The notes beneath the pieces are model-generated. The model made no database searches. It was not told the origin of the DNA and saw only the letters and a list, made by a program, of their open reading frames with translations. This document shows, piece by piece, positions 35,984-45,945 of a stretch of DNA of 64,000 nucleotides. The stretch comes from Anaeromyxobacter sp. GTDB lineage: Bacteria; Myxococcota; Myxococcia; Myxococcales; Anaeromyxobacteraceae. Every line of letters starts with the position of its first letter. The stretch's first letter is position 1. The translations under genes were made by a program, and so were the position numbers. The stretch is taken from assembly GCA_016718565.1 (NCBI GenBank), contig JADKCZ010000001.1, positions 310,001 through 374,000 of the forward strand, given 5' to 3'.

Positions 35984-37267
35984 CTGAGCGCCCCGCGGAC
36001 CATCCTCCACCTCGATCTGGACGCCTTCTACGCCTCGGTGGAGCAGCTCGACGACCCGTCGCTGCGCGGCCGTCCCGTGATCGTGGGGGGCGTTTCGGGG
36101 CGCGGGGTGGTCTGCGCCGCCAGCTATGAGGCCAGGAAGTACGGCGTCCGGTCGGCCATGCCCTCCGCCCGGGCGCGGCGGCTCTGCCCGGAGGGGGTCT
36201 TCCTGCACCCGCGCTTCGAGCGCTACGGCGAGCTGTCGGACCGGATCTTCGACGTCTACCGGCGCTACACGCCCTTGGTGGAGCCGCTCTCGCTCGACGA
36301 GGCCTTCCTCGACGTGACCGCCTCCCGGGCGCTGCACGGGGAGGGGCCCGCCATCGCGGCCGCCATCCGCGCCGCGGTGCGCGCCGAGTCCGGCCTGACG
36401 GTCTCGGCCGGCGTGGCCGAGGTGAAGCTGGCGGCCAAGATCGCCACCGACTTCGGCAAGCCCGACGGGCTCACCGTGGTGCCGCCCGGCGGGGTGGCCG
36501 CCTTCCTGGCGCCGCTGCCCATCGGCCGCCTCTGGGGCGTGGGCGAGGTGACCGAGGAGGCGCTGCGCCGGCTGGGCGTGACCACCATCGGCGCCCTGAC
36601 CAGCACGCCGGAGGCGGCGCTGGCCGCGGCGCTGGGGGCCGAGCGCGCCCACGCGTTCCGCGAGCTGGCGCTGGGGCGCGACCCGCGCGAGGTGGTGCCC
36701 GACGAGGGGCTGAAGAGCGTGGGCGGCGAGGAGACCTTCGAGCAGGACGTGCGCGGCGAGGCCGCCCTGGCGCGCTGCCTGCTCCTGCAGGCGGCGCGGG
36801 TGGGGCGGCGGCTGCGGGCCCACCACCTGCGCGGGCGGGTGGTGACGCTCAAGGTGAAGTACGCCGACTTCACGCTGGTGACGCGCCGGGTGACGCTGGC
36901 CAGCCCCACCGACGACGACGAGGCCATCTACCAGGCGGCCCGGGGGCAGCTCGGGCGCATCGACCCGTCGCGCGCCGTGCGGCTGGCGGGGGTGACGGTC
37001 TCGGGGTTCGAGGAGCAGGCGGGTCCGCCGGAGGCCGGGCAGCTCGACCTGTTCGGCGGGGCGGCGGGGGCGGCGGGCGGCCAGGGCCAGGCCGCGGGCG
37101 GCGCGCCGGCCGGGGGCTCACCGGCCGAGGCGCGCCGCCGCAAGCTCAACGCCGCGGTGGACGCCCTGTCGGACCGGTTCGGCTCGGGCACGGTGAAGCG
37201 GGCCGACCTGGCCGGCGAGGAGGTGCGCGACGCCTGGCCGAGCCACCGCCGCCGCGACCGGGAGTGA
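35984..37267 (+). CDS. dinB: DNA polymerase IV (Y-family), with non-standard start
   Basis: Error-prone translesion polymerase. ILHLDLDAFYASVEQ carries the first metal-binding Asp, SLDEAFLDVT the catalytic Asp-Glu pair, and GVGEVTEEALRRLG the HhH. QLDLFGG near residue 350 is a beta-clamp-binding motif. The ORF before this has a stop at 35978-35980, and no ATG/GTG/TTG lies between it and the catalytic segment. The first usable codons are CTG 35984 (LSAPRTILHLDL) or CTC. The first GTG, at 36038, would delete the catalytic Asp. I chose CTG 35984, giving 427 residues with a Gly/Ala-rich linker and basic tail. Confidence 0.85.
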   Translation: MSAPRTILHLDLDAFYASVEQLDDPSLRGRPVIVGGVSGRGVVCAASYEARKYGVRSAMPSARARRLCPEGVFLHPRFERYGELSDRIFDVYRRYTPLVEPLSLDEAFLDVTASRALHGEGPAIAAAIRAAVRAESGLTVSAGVAEVKLAAKIATDFGKPDGLTVVPPGGVAAFLAPLPIGRLWGVGEVTEEALRRLGVTTIGALTSTPEAALAAALGAERAHAFRELALGRDPREVVPDEGLKSVGGEETFEQDVRGEAALARCLLLQAARVGRRLRAHHLRGRVVTLKVKYADFTLVTRRVTLASPTDDDEAIYQAARGQLGRIDPSRAVRLAGVTVSGFEEQAGPPEAGQLDLFGGAAGAAGGQGQAAGGAPAGGSPAEARRRKLNAAVDALSDRFGSGTVKRADLAGEEVRDAWPSHRRRDRE

Positions 37268-37410
37268 GGACGGCCCGGGCGCCCTGGCGTCCCACGGGCG
37301 CGTCGGCGTTCCACGGGCGCGGCGGGCGGCGGGCGCCGCCGCCCCGTCGCGACCTGTCACGCCAGGGCGGCCCACGCCTCCCACCGATGAGCCCCCTGCC
37401 CGAGGTGCCC

Positions 37411-38643
37411 ATGCCCGCTGCGCGCCACGCCGCCGTCCCCCCGCCGCGCCGCACCGCCAGCCCCGCGCGCCTGCAGCTGGCCCTGGCGCTCGCGCTCGTC
37501 CCCCACCTGACCGCGGCCGCGCCGCCGCCTGCCGCGCCGCCGCCCGTCCCGCCGCGGGTGGTCGGGCCCGCGCAGCCCCCCGATCGCGCTGCCCCCTCGC
37601 CGGTGGCCGCGCCGGTCACGCTGACCCCGGCGCGCACCACCGCCTGGGACCTCGAGCTGGTGCCCCTCCGGCCCGACCTCTACCTGCTGCGCCGCCCCGA
37701 CGTGCTGCGCCAGCCGGTCGAGCCCAACGTGCTGGTGATCGTCAACCAGGCCGACGTGGTGGTGGTGGACGCCGGCGGCACCCCGCGCGCCGCCGAGAAC
37801 GCCATCCGGCTGGTCCGCTCCATCACCTCGAAGCCGGTCTCGGTGCTGGTGAACACCCACTGGCACGGCGACCACACCTTCGGCACCGCCACCTGGCGGG
37901 CCGCCTACCCCGGCCTGGTGGTGGTCGGCCACCCCAGCACGCGCCGCGACATCCTGGGTGCGCAGGCGCGCTACCTCGCCAGCATGCCGGCCCAGCTGGC
38001 GCCCATGCTGCAGGACCTGCGCGAGCGGGAGGGGAGGGGCGAGGCCTCGGAGCGCCAGCGCGCCCTCCTGGCCGACGGCGAGCAGGCGCTCACGGAGGCC
38101 AGGCGCACCGTCGCCTCGCCGCCGGACCTCACCGTGGCCGACGCGCTGGTGCTCCACCGCGGCGAGCGCGAGATCCACGTGCGCCACCTGGGGCGGGGCA
38201 ACACCGAGGGGGACCTGGTGGTCTGGCTGCCGCGCGAGAAGGTGGTGGCGGCGGGCGACCTGGTGGTGGCGCCCATCCCCTACGGCTTCGGCAGCTTCCC
38301 CAGGGAGTGGATCGAGGCGCTGGAGCGCCTGGCGGCGCTCGACTTCGAGCTGCTGGTGCCGGGGCACGGCGAGGTGCAGCGCGACGCCGGCCACCTGCGC
38401 GCCATGCAGGCGCTGCTGCGCGAGGTGCGGCGCCAGGTGGCGGCCTCGGTGGCCAGGGGGCTGGACCTCGAGGCCACCCGCCAGGCGCTCGACCTGGAGC
38501 GCCTCCGCGCCGCGCTCATCGGCGACGAGCCCTACCCCGTGGCGCTCTTCCAGGCCTGGTGGACCTCGCCCATCGCCCGCTCCGCCTGGCTCGAGGCCAC
38601 CGGGCGACCCATCCTGCAGGGCGCCTCGGACGAGACCGGCTGA
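37411..38643 (+). CDS. Exported metallo-beta-lactamase-fold hydrolase
   Basis: 410 residues from ATG 37411 (an in-frame ATG lies 8 codons earlier; GAGG at 37402 favours this one). The signal region LQLALALALVPHLTAA is followed by a Pro/Ala-rich linker. The MBL domain has VVVVDAGGTPRAAEN, NTHWHGDHTFG (HxHxDH), HLGRGNTEGDLVVWLP with the second zinc His, and VPGHGEV. The subclass resembles quinoprotein relay/SoxH-type hydrolases; the true substrate is unknown. A C-terminal helical part (about 325-410) is additional. It converges with the receiver gene. Confidence 0.8.
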   Translation: MPAARHAAVPPPRRTASPARLQLALALALVPHLTAAAPPPAAPPPVPPRVVGPAQPPDRAAPSPVAAPVTLTPARTTAWDLELVPLRPDLYLLRRPDVLRQPVEPNVLVIVNQADVVVVDAGGTPRAAENAIRLVRSITSKPVSVLVNTHWHGDHTFGTATWRAAYPGLVVVGHPSTRRDILGAQARYLASMPAQLAPMLQDLREREGRGEASERQRALLADGEQALTEARRTVASPPDLTVADALVLHRGEREIHVRHLGRGNTEGDLVVWLPREKVVAAGDLVVAPIPYGFGSFPREWIEALERLAALDFELLVPGHGEVQRDAGHLRAMQALLREVRRQVAASVARGLDLEATRQALDLERLRAALIGDEPYPVALFQAWWTSPIARSAWLEATGRPILQGASDETG

Positions 38644-38696
38644 GGGGTGGCGTGCCGGCCGGCGCCCGGGCCGGCGGCCACGACCGTGACGGCCTC

Positions 38697-39080
38697 TCAG
38701 TGGTGCATGGGCGGGTCCCCGGCCGCGGTGCGCACCCGCTCCAGGATCCCGTCGAGCTGCACGTCGGCCTTGGGGATGTAGCCCTGCGCGCCCAGCAGCT
38801 CGGCCTCCCACTCGAAGCCGTAGGCGGAGAGCACCAGGATGGGGATGGCGGCCGAGCGCGGCTCGGCCCGCAGCCGCTCCATCACGCCCCAGCCGTCGAT
38901 GCCGGGCATCTTCAGGTCGAGCAGGATGATGCCGGGGATCTCGTCGGCCACCCGCAGCAGCGCCTCCTCGCCGTTGGAGGCCTGCTCCACCGGGTAGCCG
39001 GCCGAGGAGAGCACCTCCACCAGCGCCTCGCGGAAGTCGTCGTCGTCGTCCACCACCAGGATGTACTGGCCGGGGGTCAC
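38697..39080 (-). CDS. Single-domain response regulator (receiver)
   Basis: 127 residues from GTG 39078-39080. ILVVDDDDDFREALVEVL gives the acidic cluster, Asp55 in ILLDLKMPGIDGWG is the phospho-acceptor, ILVLSAYG has the Ser switch and YIPKAD the Lys. No output domain follows. The start overlaps the stop of the DHH gene by 4 nt. Such receivers act as phosphorelay or diffusible regulators; its kinase is not in the neighbourhood. Confidence 0.9.
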   Translation of the reverse strand: MTPGQYILVVDDDDDFREALVEVLSSAGYPVEQASNGEEALLRVADEIPGIILLDLKMPGIDGWGVMERLRAEPRSAAIPILVLSAYGFEWEAELLGAQGYIPKADVQLDGILERVRTAAGDPPMHH

Positions 39081-40045
39081 GGCGAGGGCTCCACCCGCAG
39101 CGCCCGGGCGATCTCGCCGGCGACGCGGCGCGCCTCGTCGAGCCGGCCGGGCGGCAGGGTGACCGCGCCCACCACCGGGTGGCCGCCGCCGCCGTAGCGC
39201 TGGCACAGCTGCGAGAGGTCGTGGGTGCGCGGCGTCACCGGCCACGGGTTGGAGCCCACCGACACCTTGGTCCGCTTGGCGTCCCTGGAGACCACCACCG
39301 TGTAGCGGGCGGCGGGGAAGAGGTCGTAGGCGATGAACTTGTTGGCGGCCTCGACGGGCGTGTCGCCCAGGTCCACCTCGACGACCCCGCCCTCGAGGCG
39401 GGCCAGCTGGCGGAAGAGGGAGATGGCGGCCCGGTGGCGCTCCAGCAGCGGCGCCAGGGGCTCGGTCACCCAGGGGGCGGCGGCCAGGGCGGCCAGCGGC
39501 GTGGTCCGCATGGCCTCGATGATCCGGTCGGGCAGCGCCGGGTCGCGGGTGGCCTCGAGCAGCGTCATGATCCGGAGCGCCGGCTCCTCCAGCCGCACCG
39601 CCACCGCCGCCGAGGGGAAGCGGGCCGCGTCGATGATCTCGGCCCAGTGGACCAGCTCGGCCAGCGAAGGGTCCTCGAAGCCGAAGCGGTCGCGCAGCGT
39701 CCGGTGGATGAAGCCGGTGCAGGAGGGCGCCGCCGGGTCCCAGAACTTCTGACCCGAGCGGTCGGCCTCGAAGGTGGCGCGGTCGGCCGGTGAGAGGAAG
39801 GCGCTCTGGTGGTGGTCGAACCACCAGTGGAGGCCGGGGCTGGCCGAGAACCGGAAGTCGACGCAGGCCGTCAGCCCGCCCGAGAAGGCGTCGGACGGGA
39901 AGGGATCACCCTGGCCGTGGGCCATGGGGCGGTGGCGGATGGCGCCGAGCTGGACCCCCTGACGCGCCGCCATGAAGCGGCCGAAGAGCGCCGCGCTGGC
40001 GCAGCCGTCGAAGCAGTTGCCGTGATAGAGGATCGAGAGGTCCAT
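39077..40045 (-). CDS. DHH/DHHA1-family phosphoesterase
   Basis: 322 residues from ATG 40043-40045. The N-terminal SILYHGNCFDGCASAALFG carries the DHH-type first metal site (family D-x-DGxASAAL; here NCFDG). Later come CVDFRFSASPGLHWWFDHHQ with the DHH triad and the DHHA1 end RYGGGGHPVVGAVTLPPG. Family members cleave nanoRNA, pAp or cyclic dinucleotides. No CBS, GGDEF or RecJ core is fused, so the substrate is open. It is coupled to the downstream receiver by a 4-nt overlap (GTGA). Confidence 0.75.
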   Translation of the reverse strand: MDLSILYHGNCFDGCASAALFGRFMAARQGVQLGAIRHRPMAHGQGDPFPSDAFSGGLTACVDFRFSASPGLHWWFDHHQSAFLSPADRATFEADRSGQKFWDPAAPSCTGFIHRTLRDRFGFEDPSLAELVHWAEIIDAARFPSAAVAVRLEEPALRIMTLLEATRDPALPDRIIEAMRTTPLAALAAAPWVTEPLAPLLERHRAAISLFRQLARLEGGVVEVDLGDTPVEAANKFIAYDLFPAARYTVVVSRDAKRTKVSVGSNPWPVTPRTHDLSQLCQRYGGGGHPVVGAVTLPPGRLDEARRVAGEIARALRVEPSP

Positions 40046-40176
40046 CGCGAGGGTGCCGGACAATACCCGAGCGAACACGCCGGCGTCCGCGGGCGGGCGG
40101 GGGGCACCCACCGGGGTGAACACGGGCGGTGCGGCAGGCTGGCGCGCGCGGTCCTGCGCGGTAGGATGCCCCTCCC

Positions 40177-40476
40177 ATGCGCCCCCCGCGCCTCGCCCCG
40201 CTCGCCCTCGCCGCCGCTCTGGCGCTGGCCGGCTGCCACACCGTCCGCTACCAGACGGCCCGGCCGGCCTCGGCCCGCCACGTCGAGCAGACCCACCACT
40301 TCTTCCTCTGGGGGCTGGTCGGCAAGCCGGTGGTGGACCTCGAGGCGGCCTGCCCGGAGGGCGTGGCCCGCTGGCGGAGCGGCGCCACCTTCGGCGGCTG
40401 GCTGGCCGGGGTGGTGACGCTGGGGCTGTGGAGCCCGCGCACCGTGGTCATCGAGTGCGCCGAGGTGTCGCGGTGA
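40177..40476 (+). CDS. Bor-like lipoprotein
   Basis: 99 residues from ATG 40177. Signal LALAAALALAGCHT is a lipobox. The mature part (VRYQTARPASARHVEQTHHF, GKPVVDLEAACPEGVA, TVVIECAEVSR) matches the Bor/Iss small lipoprotein fold, with two Cys that may pair. The stop overlaps the GTG of the next, paralogous gene, so they are coupled. Probably exposed on the outer membrane; the role outside phage lambda and serum resistance is unknown. Confidence 0.75.
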   Translation: MRPPRLAPLALAAALALAGCHTVRYQTARPASARHVEQTHHFFLWGLVGKPVVDLEAACPEGVARWRSGATFGGWLAGVVTLGLWSPRTVVIECAEVSR

Positions 40477-41303
40477 GCCGCGCCCTGCGCGCCGCCGCGG
40501 CCGCCGCCTGCGCCCTGGCCCTGTCCGGCTGCTACACCATCCGCTACGAGCGGCGCGGCGCCCCCGAGGCCGGCGCCCCGCGCGAGCAGTGGCACCACGG
40601 CCTGGTGGGCGGGGCCGTCGACGCCTCCGGCCCCATCGCGCTCGACAAGGTCTGCCCCGAGGACTTCGCCGCGGTGGAGAACCAGGTCACCTTCTTCAAC
40701 TGGCTGGGCCAGCTCCTCACCGGGGCCGGCGGCCTGTGGGTGCTGAACGCCCACCTGTGGGACCCCTCCACCGTGCGGGTCACCTGCGCCCAGCCGGCCG
40801 GCGCGGCCCGCACCCTCACCCTGGTGCTGCTGCCGCTGGCCCCGCTGGGCGAGGTGGACAAGGCCACCGTGGCGCTCTTCACCGAGGCGCTGGCCGGGGA
40901 GCTGCGGCGCCGCCCCGGGGTCTCGGTGCTGGCCGACTCGGACGTGGCGGCGCTGCTGGGCGCCGAGAAGCGGCGCCAGGTGGTGGCCGGCTGCACCGAC
41001 GCCGGCTGCCTGGCCGAGCTGGGCGGCGCCCTGGGGGCCGACCGGGTGGTGCACGGCACGGTGGGCCGGGTGGGCGGCTCGCTCCTGGTGAACATCGCCT
41101 CGCTCGACGCCCGCAGGGCGCGCGGCGCCGCGGCGGTCTCCGAGCGGCTCAAGGGGGCCGGCGACGAGGCCTTCCTCGACGCCCTGCCGGCCATGGTGGA
41201 CCGGCTGCTGGCCGAGCCGGCCCCGGCCCGCAAGCCGCCCCGGCCGACCGACGGACCGGCCCGGCCGGCCGCGCCCCCCGCCGCCCGGCCGCCCGCCGAG
41301 TAG
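40473..41303 (+). CDS. Bor-like lipoprotein fused to a FlgO/TolB-type domain
   Basis: 276 residues from GTG 40473. ALALSGCYTIRYERRG is a lipobox plus a start like that of the upstream gene, and PREQWHHGLVGGAVDASG, LDKVCPEDFAAVENQ, VRVTCAQPAG parallel it, so the N-terminal half is a tandem duplicate. Residues about 110-235 form a second alpha/beta module (LTLVLLPLAPLGEVDKA, EALAGELRRRPGVSVLADSD, LGADRVVHGTVGRVGGSLLV), similar to FlgO/CsgG/TolB N-terminal domains. The end is a Pro/Ala tail. Suggests an outer-membrane assembly or sensing lipoprotein (inference). Confidence 0.7.
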   Translation: MSRALRAAAAAACALALSGCYTIRYERRGAPEAGAPREQWHHGLVGGAVDASGPIALDKVCPEDFAAVENQVTFFNWLGQLLTGAGGLWVLNAHLWDPSTVRVTCAQPAGAARTLTLVLLPLAPLGEVDKATVALFTEALAGELRRRPGVSVLADSDVAALLGAEKRRQVVAGCTDAGCLAELGGALGADRVVHGTVGRVGGSLLVNIASLDARRARGAAAVSERLKGAGDEAFLDALPAMVDRLLAEPAPARKPPRPTDGPARPAAPPAARPPAE

Positions 41304-41338
41304 CGGCCCCCGCCCCCGCCCGGTACACTCGGCCCCGC

Positions 41339-42300
<962 letters not shown>

Positions 42301-42304
<4 letters not shown>

Positions 42305-43191
42305 CCGCCCCCGCCGAGGCCGCCCCCCGGCCGCCCGAGCTCCTGATCCTCACCGGCGTCTCCGGCTCCGGCAAGACCACCGCGCTCCGGGCCCTGGAGG
42401 ACGCCGGCTTCTACTGCGTCGACAACCTGCCCATCGTGCTGCTGGAGAAGCTGCTCGACCTCTCCGGCCACACCGCCGGCGAGGTGTCGCGCATCGCCGC
42501 GGTGGTGGACGCCCGCGACACCCGCTTCCTGGGCGAGGCGCCCCGCATCATCGGCGAGCTGCGGGCCCGCGGGGTGGCGCTGACGGTGCTGTTCCTCGAC
42601 TGCGCCGACGAGGCGCTGGTGCGCCGCTACTCGGAGACCCGCCGCCGCCACCCGCTGGCCGGCGAGGGCGGCACGGTGCAGGACGGCATCGCCGCCGAGC
42701 GGCTGGCGCTGGAGGGGCTGCGGGCGCTGGCCGACGAGGTGGTGGACTCCACCACCCTGAACGTGCACGACCTGAAGAAGCAGGTGGCGCGCCGCTTCGT
42801 GGGCGGGGAGGGGGCCCGGCTGGGCGTCACGGTGGTCTCCTTCGGCTTCCGCTACGGCATCCCGGCCCACGCCGACCTGGTGCTCGACGTCCGCTTCCTG
42901 CCCAACCCCTACTTCGTGCCGGCGCTCCGGCCGCACGACGGCACCGAGCCGGAGGTGCGCGACTTCGTGCTGGGGCAGCCCGACGCGCAGGCCTTCCTGG
43001 ACCGGCTGGTGGACTTCGGCGGCTTCCTGCTGCCGCGCTACCGGGCCGAGGGGAAGAGCTACCTGACCATCGCCATCGGCTGCACCGGCGGCAAGCACCG
43101 CTCGGTGGCCATCGCCGGGGAGCTGGCCCGCCGGCTGGAGTCGGCCGGGCAGGCCGTGCGGCTCTGGCATCGCGACGTGGAAAAGGAGTAG
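42301..43191 (+). CDS. rapZ: RNase adapter / nucleotide-binding protein RapZ (YvcJ family)
   Basis: 296 residues from GTG 42301. The P-loop LILTGVSGSGKTTALRALED and FYCVDNLPIVLLEKL follow the family, with VVVDARDTRFL, TVLFLDCADEALVRRY, SFGFRYGIPAHADLVLDVRF, and the C-terminal IGCTGGKHRSVAIAGEL RNA-binding motif. In E. coli it directs RNase E to GlmZ; here the role may be sugar or cell-wall sensing through nucleotide/metabolite binding. Overlaps hprK and lies 14 nt before the IIA gene. Confidence 0.96.
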
Positions 43192-43205
43192 GTTCCCCGC
43201 CCGCC

Positions 43206-43622
43206 ATGGTCGGACTGGTCGTCGCCACCCACGGGGAGCTCGCCGCCGAGCTGCTCCGCACCACCGAAGCCATCGTCGGCCCGGTCGCCCTGGCGTCGGC
43301 GGTCTCGGTCGACTCGCAGACCTCGGTGGAGGAGGCGCGGGGCCGGCTGGCCACCGCCATCCACAAGGTGGGGACCGACGGCGAGGGCGTGCTGGTGCTC
43401 ACCGACATGTTCGGCGGCACCCCGGCCAACCTGGCGCTCACCTTCCTCGACGAGCAGATCGAGGTGGTCACCGGCGTCAACCTGCCCATGCTGATCAAGC
43501 TGGCCACCACCCGGGCCGACGGCCTGGCGGCCGCCGCCGAGCTGGCCTGCGCCCACGGCCAGAAGAACATCACCCTGGCCAGCGCGCTCCTGCGCGCCAA
43601 GGTCCAGCCCGCCCGCCGCTGA
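43206..43622 (+). CDS. PTS mannose-family EIIA component
   Basis: 138 residues, ATG 43206. VGLVVATHGELAAELL contains the phospho-acceptor His9, and EGVLVLTDMFGGTPANLAL is the characteristic loop of the ManX IIA fold. It accepts phosphate from HPr and passes it to IIB. Unlike E. coli ManX it is a separate protein from IIB. Followed 31 nt later by the IIB gene. Confidence 0.93.
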   Translation: MVGLVVATHGELAAELLRTTEAIVGPVALASAVSVDSQTSVEEARGRLATAIHKVGTDGEGVLVLTDMFGGTPANLALTFLDEQIEVVTGVNLPMLIKLATTRADGLAAAAELACAHGQKNITLASALLRAKVQPARR

Positions 43623-43653
43623 CCCGCCGCACCTGCCCGAGAGCCCCCCGCCG

Positions 43654-44148
43654 GTGATCCCAGTCGTCCGCGTCGACAACCGCCTGCTGCACGGCCAGGT
43701 GCTGGAGACCTGGATGCCGCGCCTGCAGGTGGCGAGGGTGGTGGTGGCCGACGACGCGGCGGCGGCCAGCCCGCTGGCGCAGGCCGCCATGACGCTGTGC
43801 GTCCCCGCCGAGGTGCCGGTGGAGGTGCTGCCGCTCGACCGGGTGGACTTCGCCGCCCTGGCGGCCGCCCCGGGCCCGGTGCTGGTGCTGGTGCGCGAGG
43901 TGGCCGGCCTGGTCCGGGCCGCCGCCGGGGGGCTCACGCCGGCCCGGGCGCGCCGCCTCAACCTGGGCAACGTCCACTTCGCCGAGGGGCGCCGGCCGGT
44001 CAGCCCGTCGGTGTTCCTGAGCGCGGCCGAGCTGGCCGCCTTGGAGGCGCTGGCCGCCGCCGGCTTCGAGGTGGAGGCGCGGGCGCTGCCCACCGACCCC
44101 CCCGCGGGGCTGGCCGAGCTGGCGCGCCGGTACGCCGCCGCCCGATAG
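43654..44148 (+). CDS. PTS mannose/sorbose-family EIIB component
   Basis: 164 residues, GTG 43654. VVRVDNRLLHGQVLETWMPR carries the phospho-acceptor His13 in the family RxDxRLxHGQV motif. VVVADDAAAASPLAQAAM and AVRLNLGNVHFA-like LNLGNVHFAEGRR complete the fold. It transfers phosphate from IIA to the incoming sugar bound by IIC/IID. Confidence 0.92.
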   Translation: MIPVVRVDNRLLHGQVLETWMPRLQVARVVVADDAAAASPLAQAAMTLCVPAEVPVEVLPLDRVDFAALAAAPGPVLVLVREVAGLVRAAAGGLTPARARRLNLGNVHFAEGRRPVSPSVFLSAAELAALEALAAAGFEVEARALPTDPPAGLAELARRYAAAR

Positions 44149-44165
44149 GCTAGACTCCCCACACC

Positions 44166-44861
44166 GTGCCCTACCTCCTCCTCGGCCTCATCGCCGGCTT
44201 CGCCGCCGTGGAGCGCAAGGGCTTCCTGCAGGCCATGCTGTCGCGCCCCATCGCCCTGGCGCCGGTGGCCGGGCTGGCCCTGGGCGACCCGGCCGGCGGC
44301 CTCTACGTGGCCGCGCCGCTCGAGCTGCTCTGGCTCGGCGCCGTCAACATGGGGGCGGCCCTGCCGCTGCACGAGTCGATCGGCACCGCCGCCATCGCCG
44401 CCGGCGCGGTGCTGGCCGGGCAGGCGCTCGGCACCGGGGTGACCGCCCCGGTGGCCATCCTGGCGGTGCTGCTGTGCGCCCCGCTGGCGCTGCTGGGCCG
44501 CCGCGCCGACCGGCTGGTGGAGGTGAAGAACGAGCAGCTGGCGGCCCGCGCCGAGCACGAGCTGGCCTGCCACCACGCCCAGGCGGCGGTGCGCCAGAAC
44601 CTGCACGGCCTGCTCCTGCCCTTCGCCCTCTCGGCCCTGCTGGTGCCGGTGGGCGCGGCCCTGTGCGGCGCGGCGGTGCCGGCCCTGCTGCGCGCCGCCC
44701 CCGGGGCCGGCGCCCCGCTCACCCTGGCCTGGTGGGCCTTCGCCGGGGTGGCCTGCGCCGCCGGGGCCAAGGCGCTCAGGGCCCGCCGCGCCGGCTGGGC
44801 CTTCGCGGCCGCCGCGGTGGCCGTGCTGGCCGGCGGGCTCCTCATGGGAGGCGCCGCGTGA
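44166..44861 (+). CDS. PTS mannose/sorbose-family EIIC membrane component
   Basis: 231 residues, GTG 44166. About six to seven hydrophobic segments. LLGLIAGFAAVERKGFLQ, GDPAGGLYVAAPLELLWLGA and NMGAALPLHESIGTA (family NIGxxxPPDE region) identify IIC, the sugar channel. Slightly shorter than E. coli ManY (266). It overlaps the IID start (GTG within the last codons). Confidence 0.9.
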   Translation: MPYLLLGLIAGFAAVERKGFLQAMLSRPIALAPVAGLALGDPAGGLYVAAPLELLWLGAVNMGAALPLHESIGTAAIAAGAVLAGQALGTGVTAPVAILAVLLCAPLALLGRRADRLVEVKNEQLAARAEHELACHHAQAAVRQNLHGLLLPFALSALLVPVGAALCGAAVPALLRAAPGAGAPLTLAWWAFAGVACAAGAKALRARRAGWAFAAAAVAVLAGGLLMGGAA

Positions 44862-45670
44862 GGCTGCGCCAGGCCACCTTGCTGCGCGTCTTCTGGCGCT
44901 GCCTCTTCCTGCAGGCCGCCTGGAACCGGCGCGGCATGCAGAACCTGGGCTTCGCCTACGCCATCGACCCGGCGCTGCGGGCGCTCTACGCCGACCCGGT
45001 GGCCCGCGAGGAGGCGCTGCAGCGCCACCTGGGGTTCTTCAACTGCCACCCCTACATGGCCGCGGCCATCCTGGGCGGGGCCATCCACCACGAGGAGAAG
45101 GTGGCGGCCGGGCAGGAGCCCGGGGCCGCCCCGCTCACCTACAAGGCCACCCTGCAGGGGCCGCTGGCGGCGGTGGGCGACGGCTTCTTCTGGACCGCGC
45201 TGCGCCCCTTCTTCGGCGCGGTGGCGGCGGTGGGCGCGCTCACCATCGGCTGGCCGGCGGTGGTGGCGGCGCTGCTGGCCTACAACCTGATCCACGCCTC
45301 CATCCGCTGGGGGCTGTTCCGGGCCGGCTACGAGAAGGGCGACGGCGTGGTGGCGGACATCGCGCGGCTGGCGCTGCCCCGCCTGGCCGACCGGCTCCGG
45401 CTGCTGGGCGCGGTGCTGTGCGGCGCGGCCGCCGGCCTGCTGGCGCTGGCGGCGGTGGGCGGCCAGCTGGCGGTCTCGGGCGGCACGGCCGGCGGCCCGC
45501 TGGCCGGGGCGGTGGGGGCCGCGGGCGCGGCGGCGGTGGCGCTGGGCGCGGCGCTGGGCTACCTGGCCCTGGCGCGCGGGGTGCCGCTCTTCCCGGTGGT
45601 CTACGCCGGGGCGGCGGCGGCGGCGGTGGCGGCGATGGCGCTCGGTGGGCGCTGGAACGGGGGCTCGTGA
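44858..45670 (+). CDS. PTS mannose/sorbose-family EIID membrane component
   Basis: 270 residues, GTG 44858 overlapping the IIC stop. WRCLFLQAAWNRRGMQNLGF is the IID N-terminal signature, with LGFFNCHPYMAAAILGG, GPLAAVGDGFFWTALRPF and several C-terminal hydrophobic helices. It works with IIC in translocation. The end lies 2 nt before the HPr ATG. Confidence 0.92.
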   Translation: MRLRQATLLRVFWRCLFLQAAWNRRGMQNLGFAYAIDPALRALYADPVAREEALQRHLGFFNCHPYMAAAILGGAIHHEEKVAAGQEPGAAPLTYKATLQGPLAAVGDGFFWTALRPFFGAVAAVGALTIGWPAVVAALLAYNLIHASIRWGLFRAGYEKGDGVVADIARLALPRLADRLRLLGAVLCGAAAGLLALAAVGGQLAVSGGTAGGPLAGAVGAAGAAAVALGAALGYLALARGVPLFPVVYAGAAAAAVAAMALGGRWNGGS

Positions 45671-45672
45671 CG

Positions 45673-45945
45673 ATGTCGCGGCTGCAGAAGACCTTCACCA
45701 TCGTGAACCCGCTGGGGCTGCACGCCCGGCCGGCCGCCCAGCTGGTCCAGGCGGCCAACCGGCACAAGAGCGAGGTGCTCTTCGCCAAGGACGGGGCCGA
45801 GGTGAACGCCAAGTCCATCATGGGGGTGCTCACCCTGGCGGCGGCGCGCGGCAGCCAGCTCACCGTGACGGTGGAGGGCGAGGACGCCGAGACCGCCCTG
45901 GCCGCCATCGGCAAGATGATCGAGACCGGCTTCGGGGAGGGCTAG
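45673..45945 (+). CDS. ptsH: Phosphocarrier protein HPr
   Basis: 90 residues from ATG 45673 (GTG 45667 is also in frame). IVNPLGLHARPAAQLVQAAN carries His17, the EI-phosphorylated residue, and NAKSIMGVLTLAAARG carries Ser48, the HprK target. Both sites plus hprK in the same operon imply Ser-P regulation as well as phosphotransfer. Its stop abuts the enzyme I start. Confidence 0.96.
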   Translation: MSRLQKTFTIVNPLGLHARPAAQLVQAANRHKSEVLFAKDGAEVNAKSIMGVLTLAAARGSQLTVTVEGEDAETALAAIGKMIETGFGEG

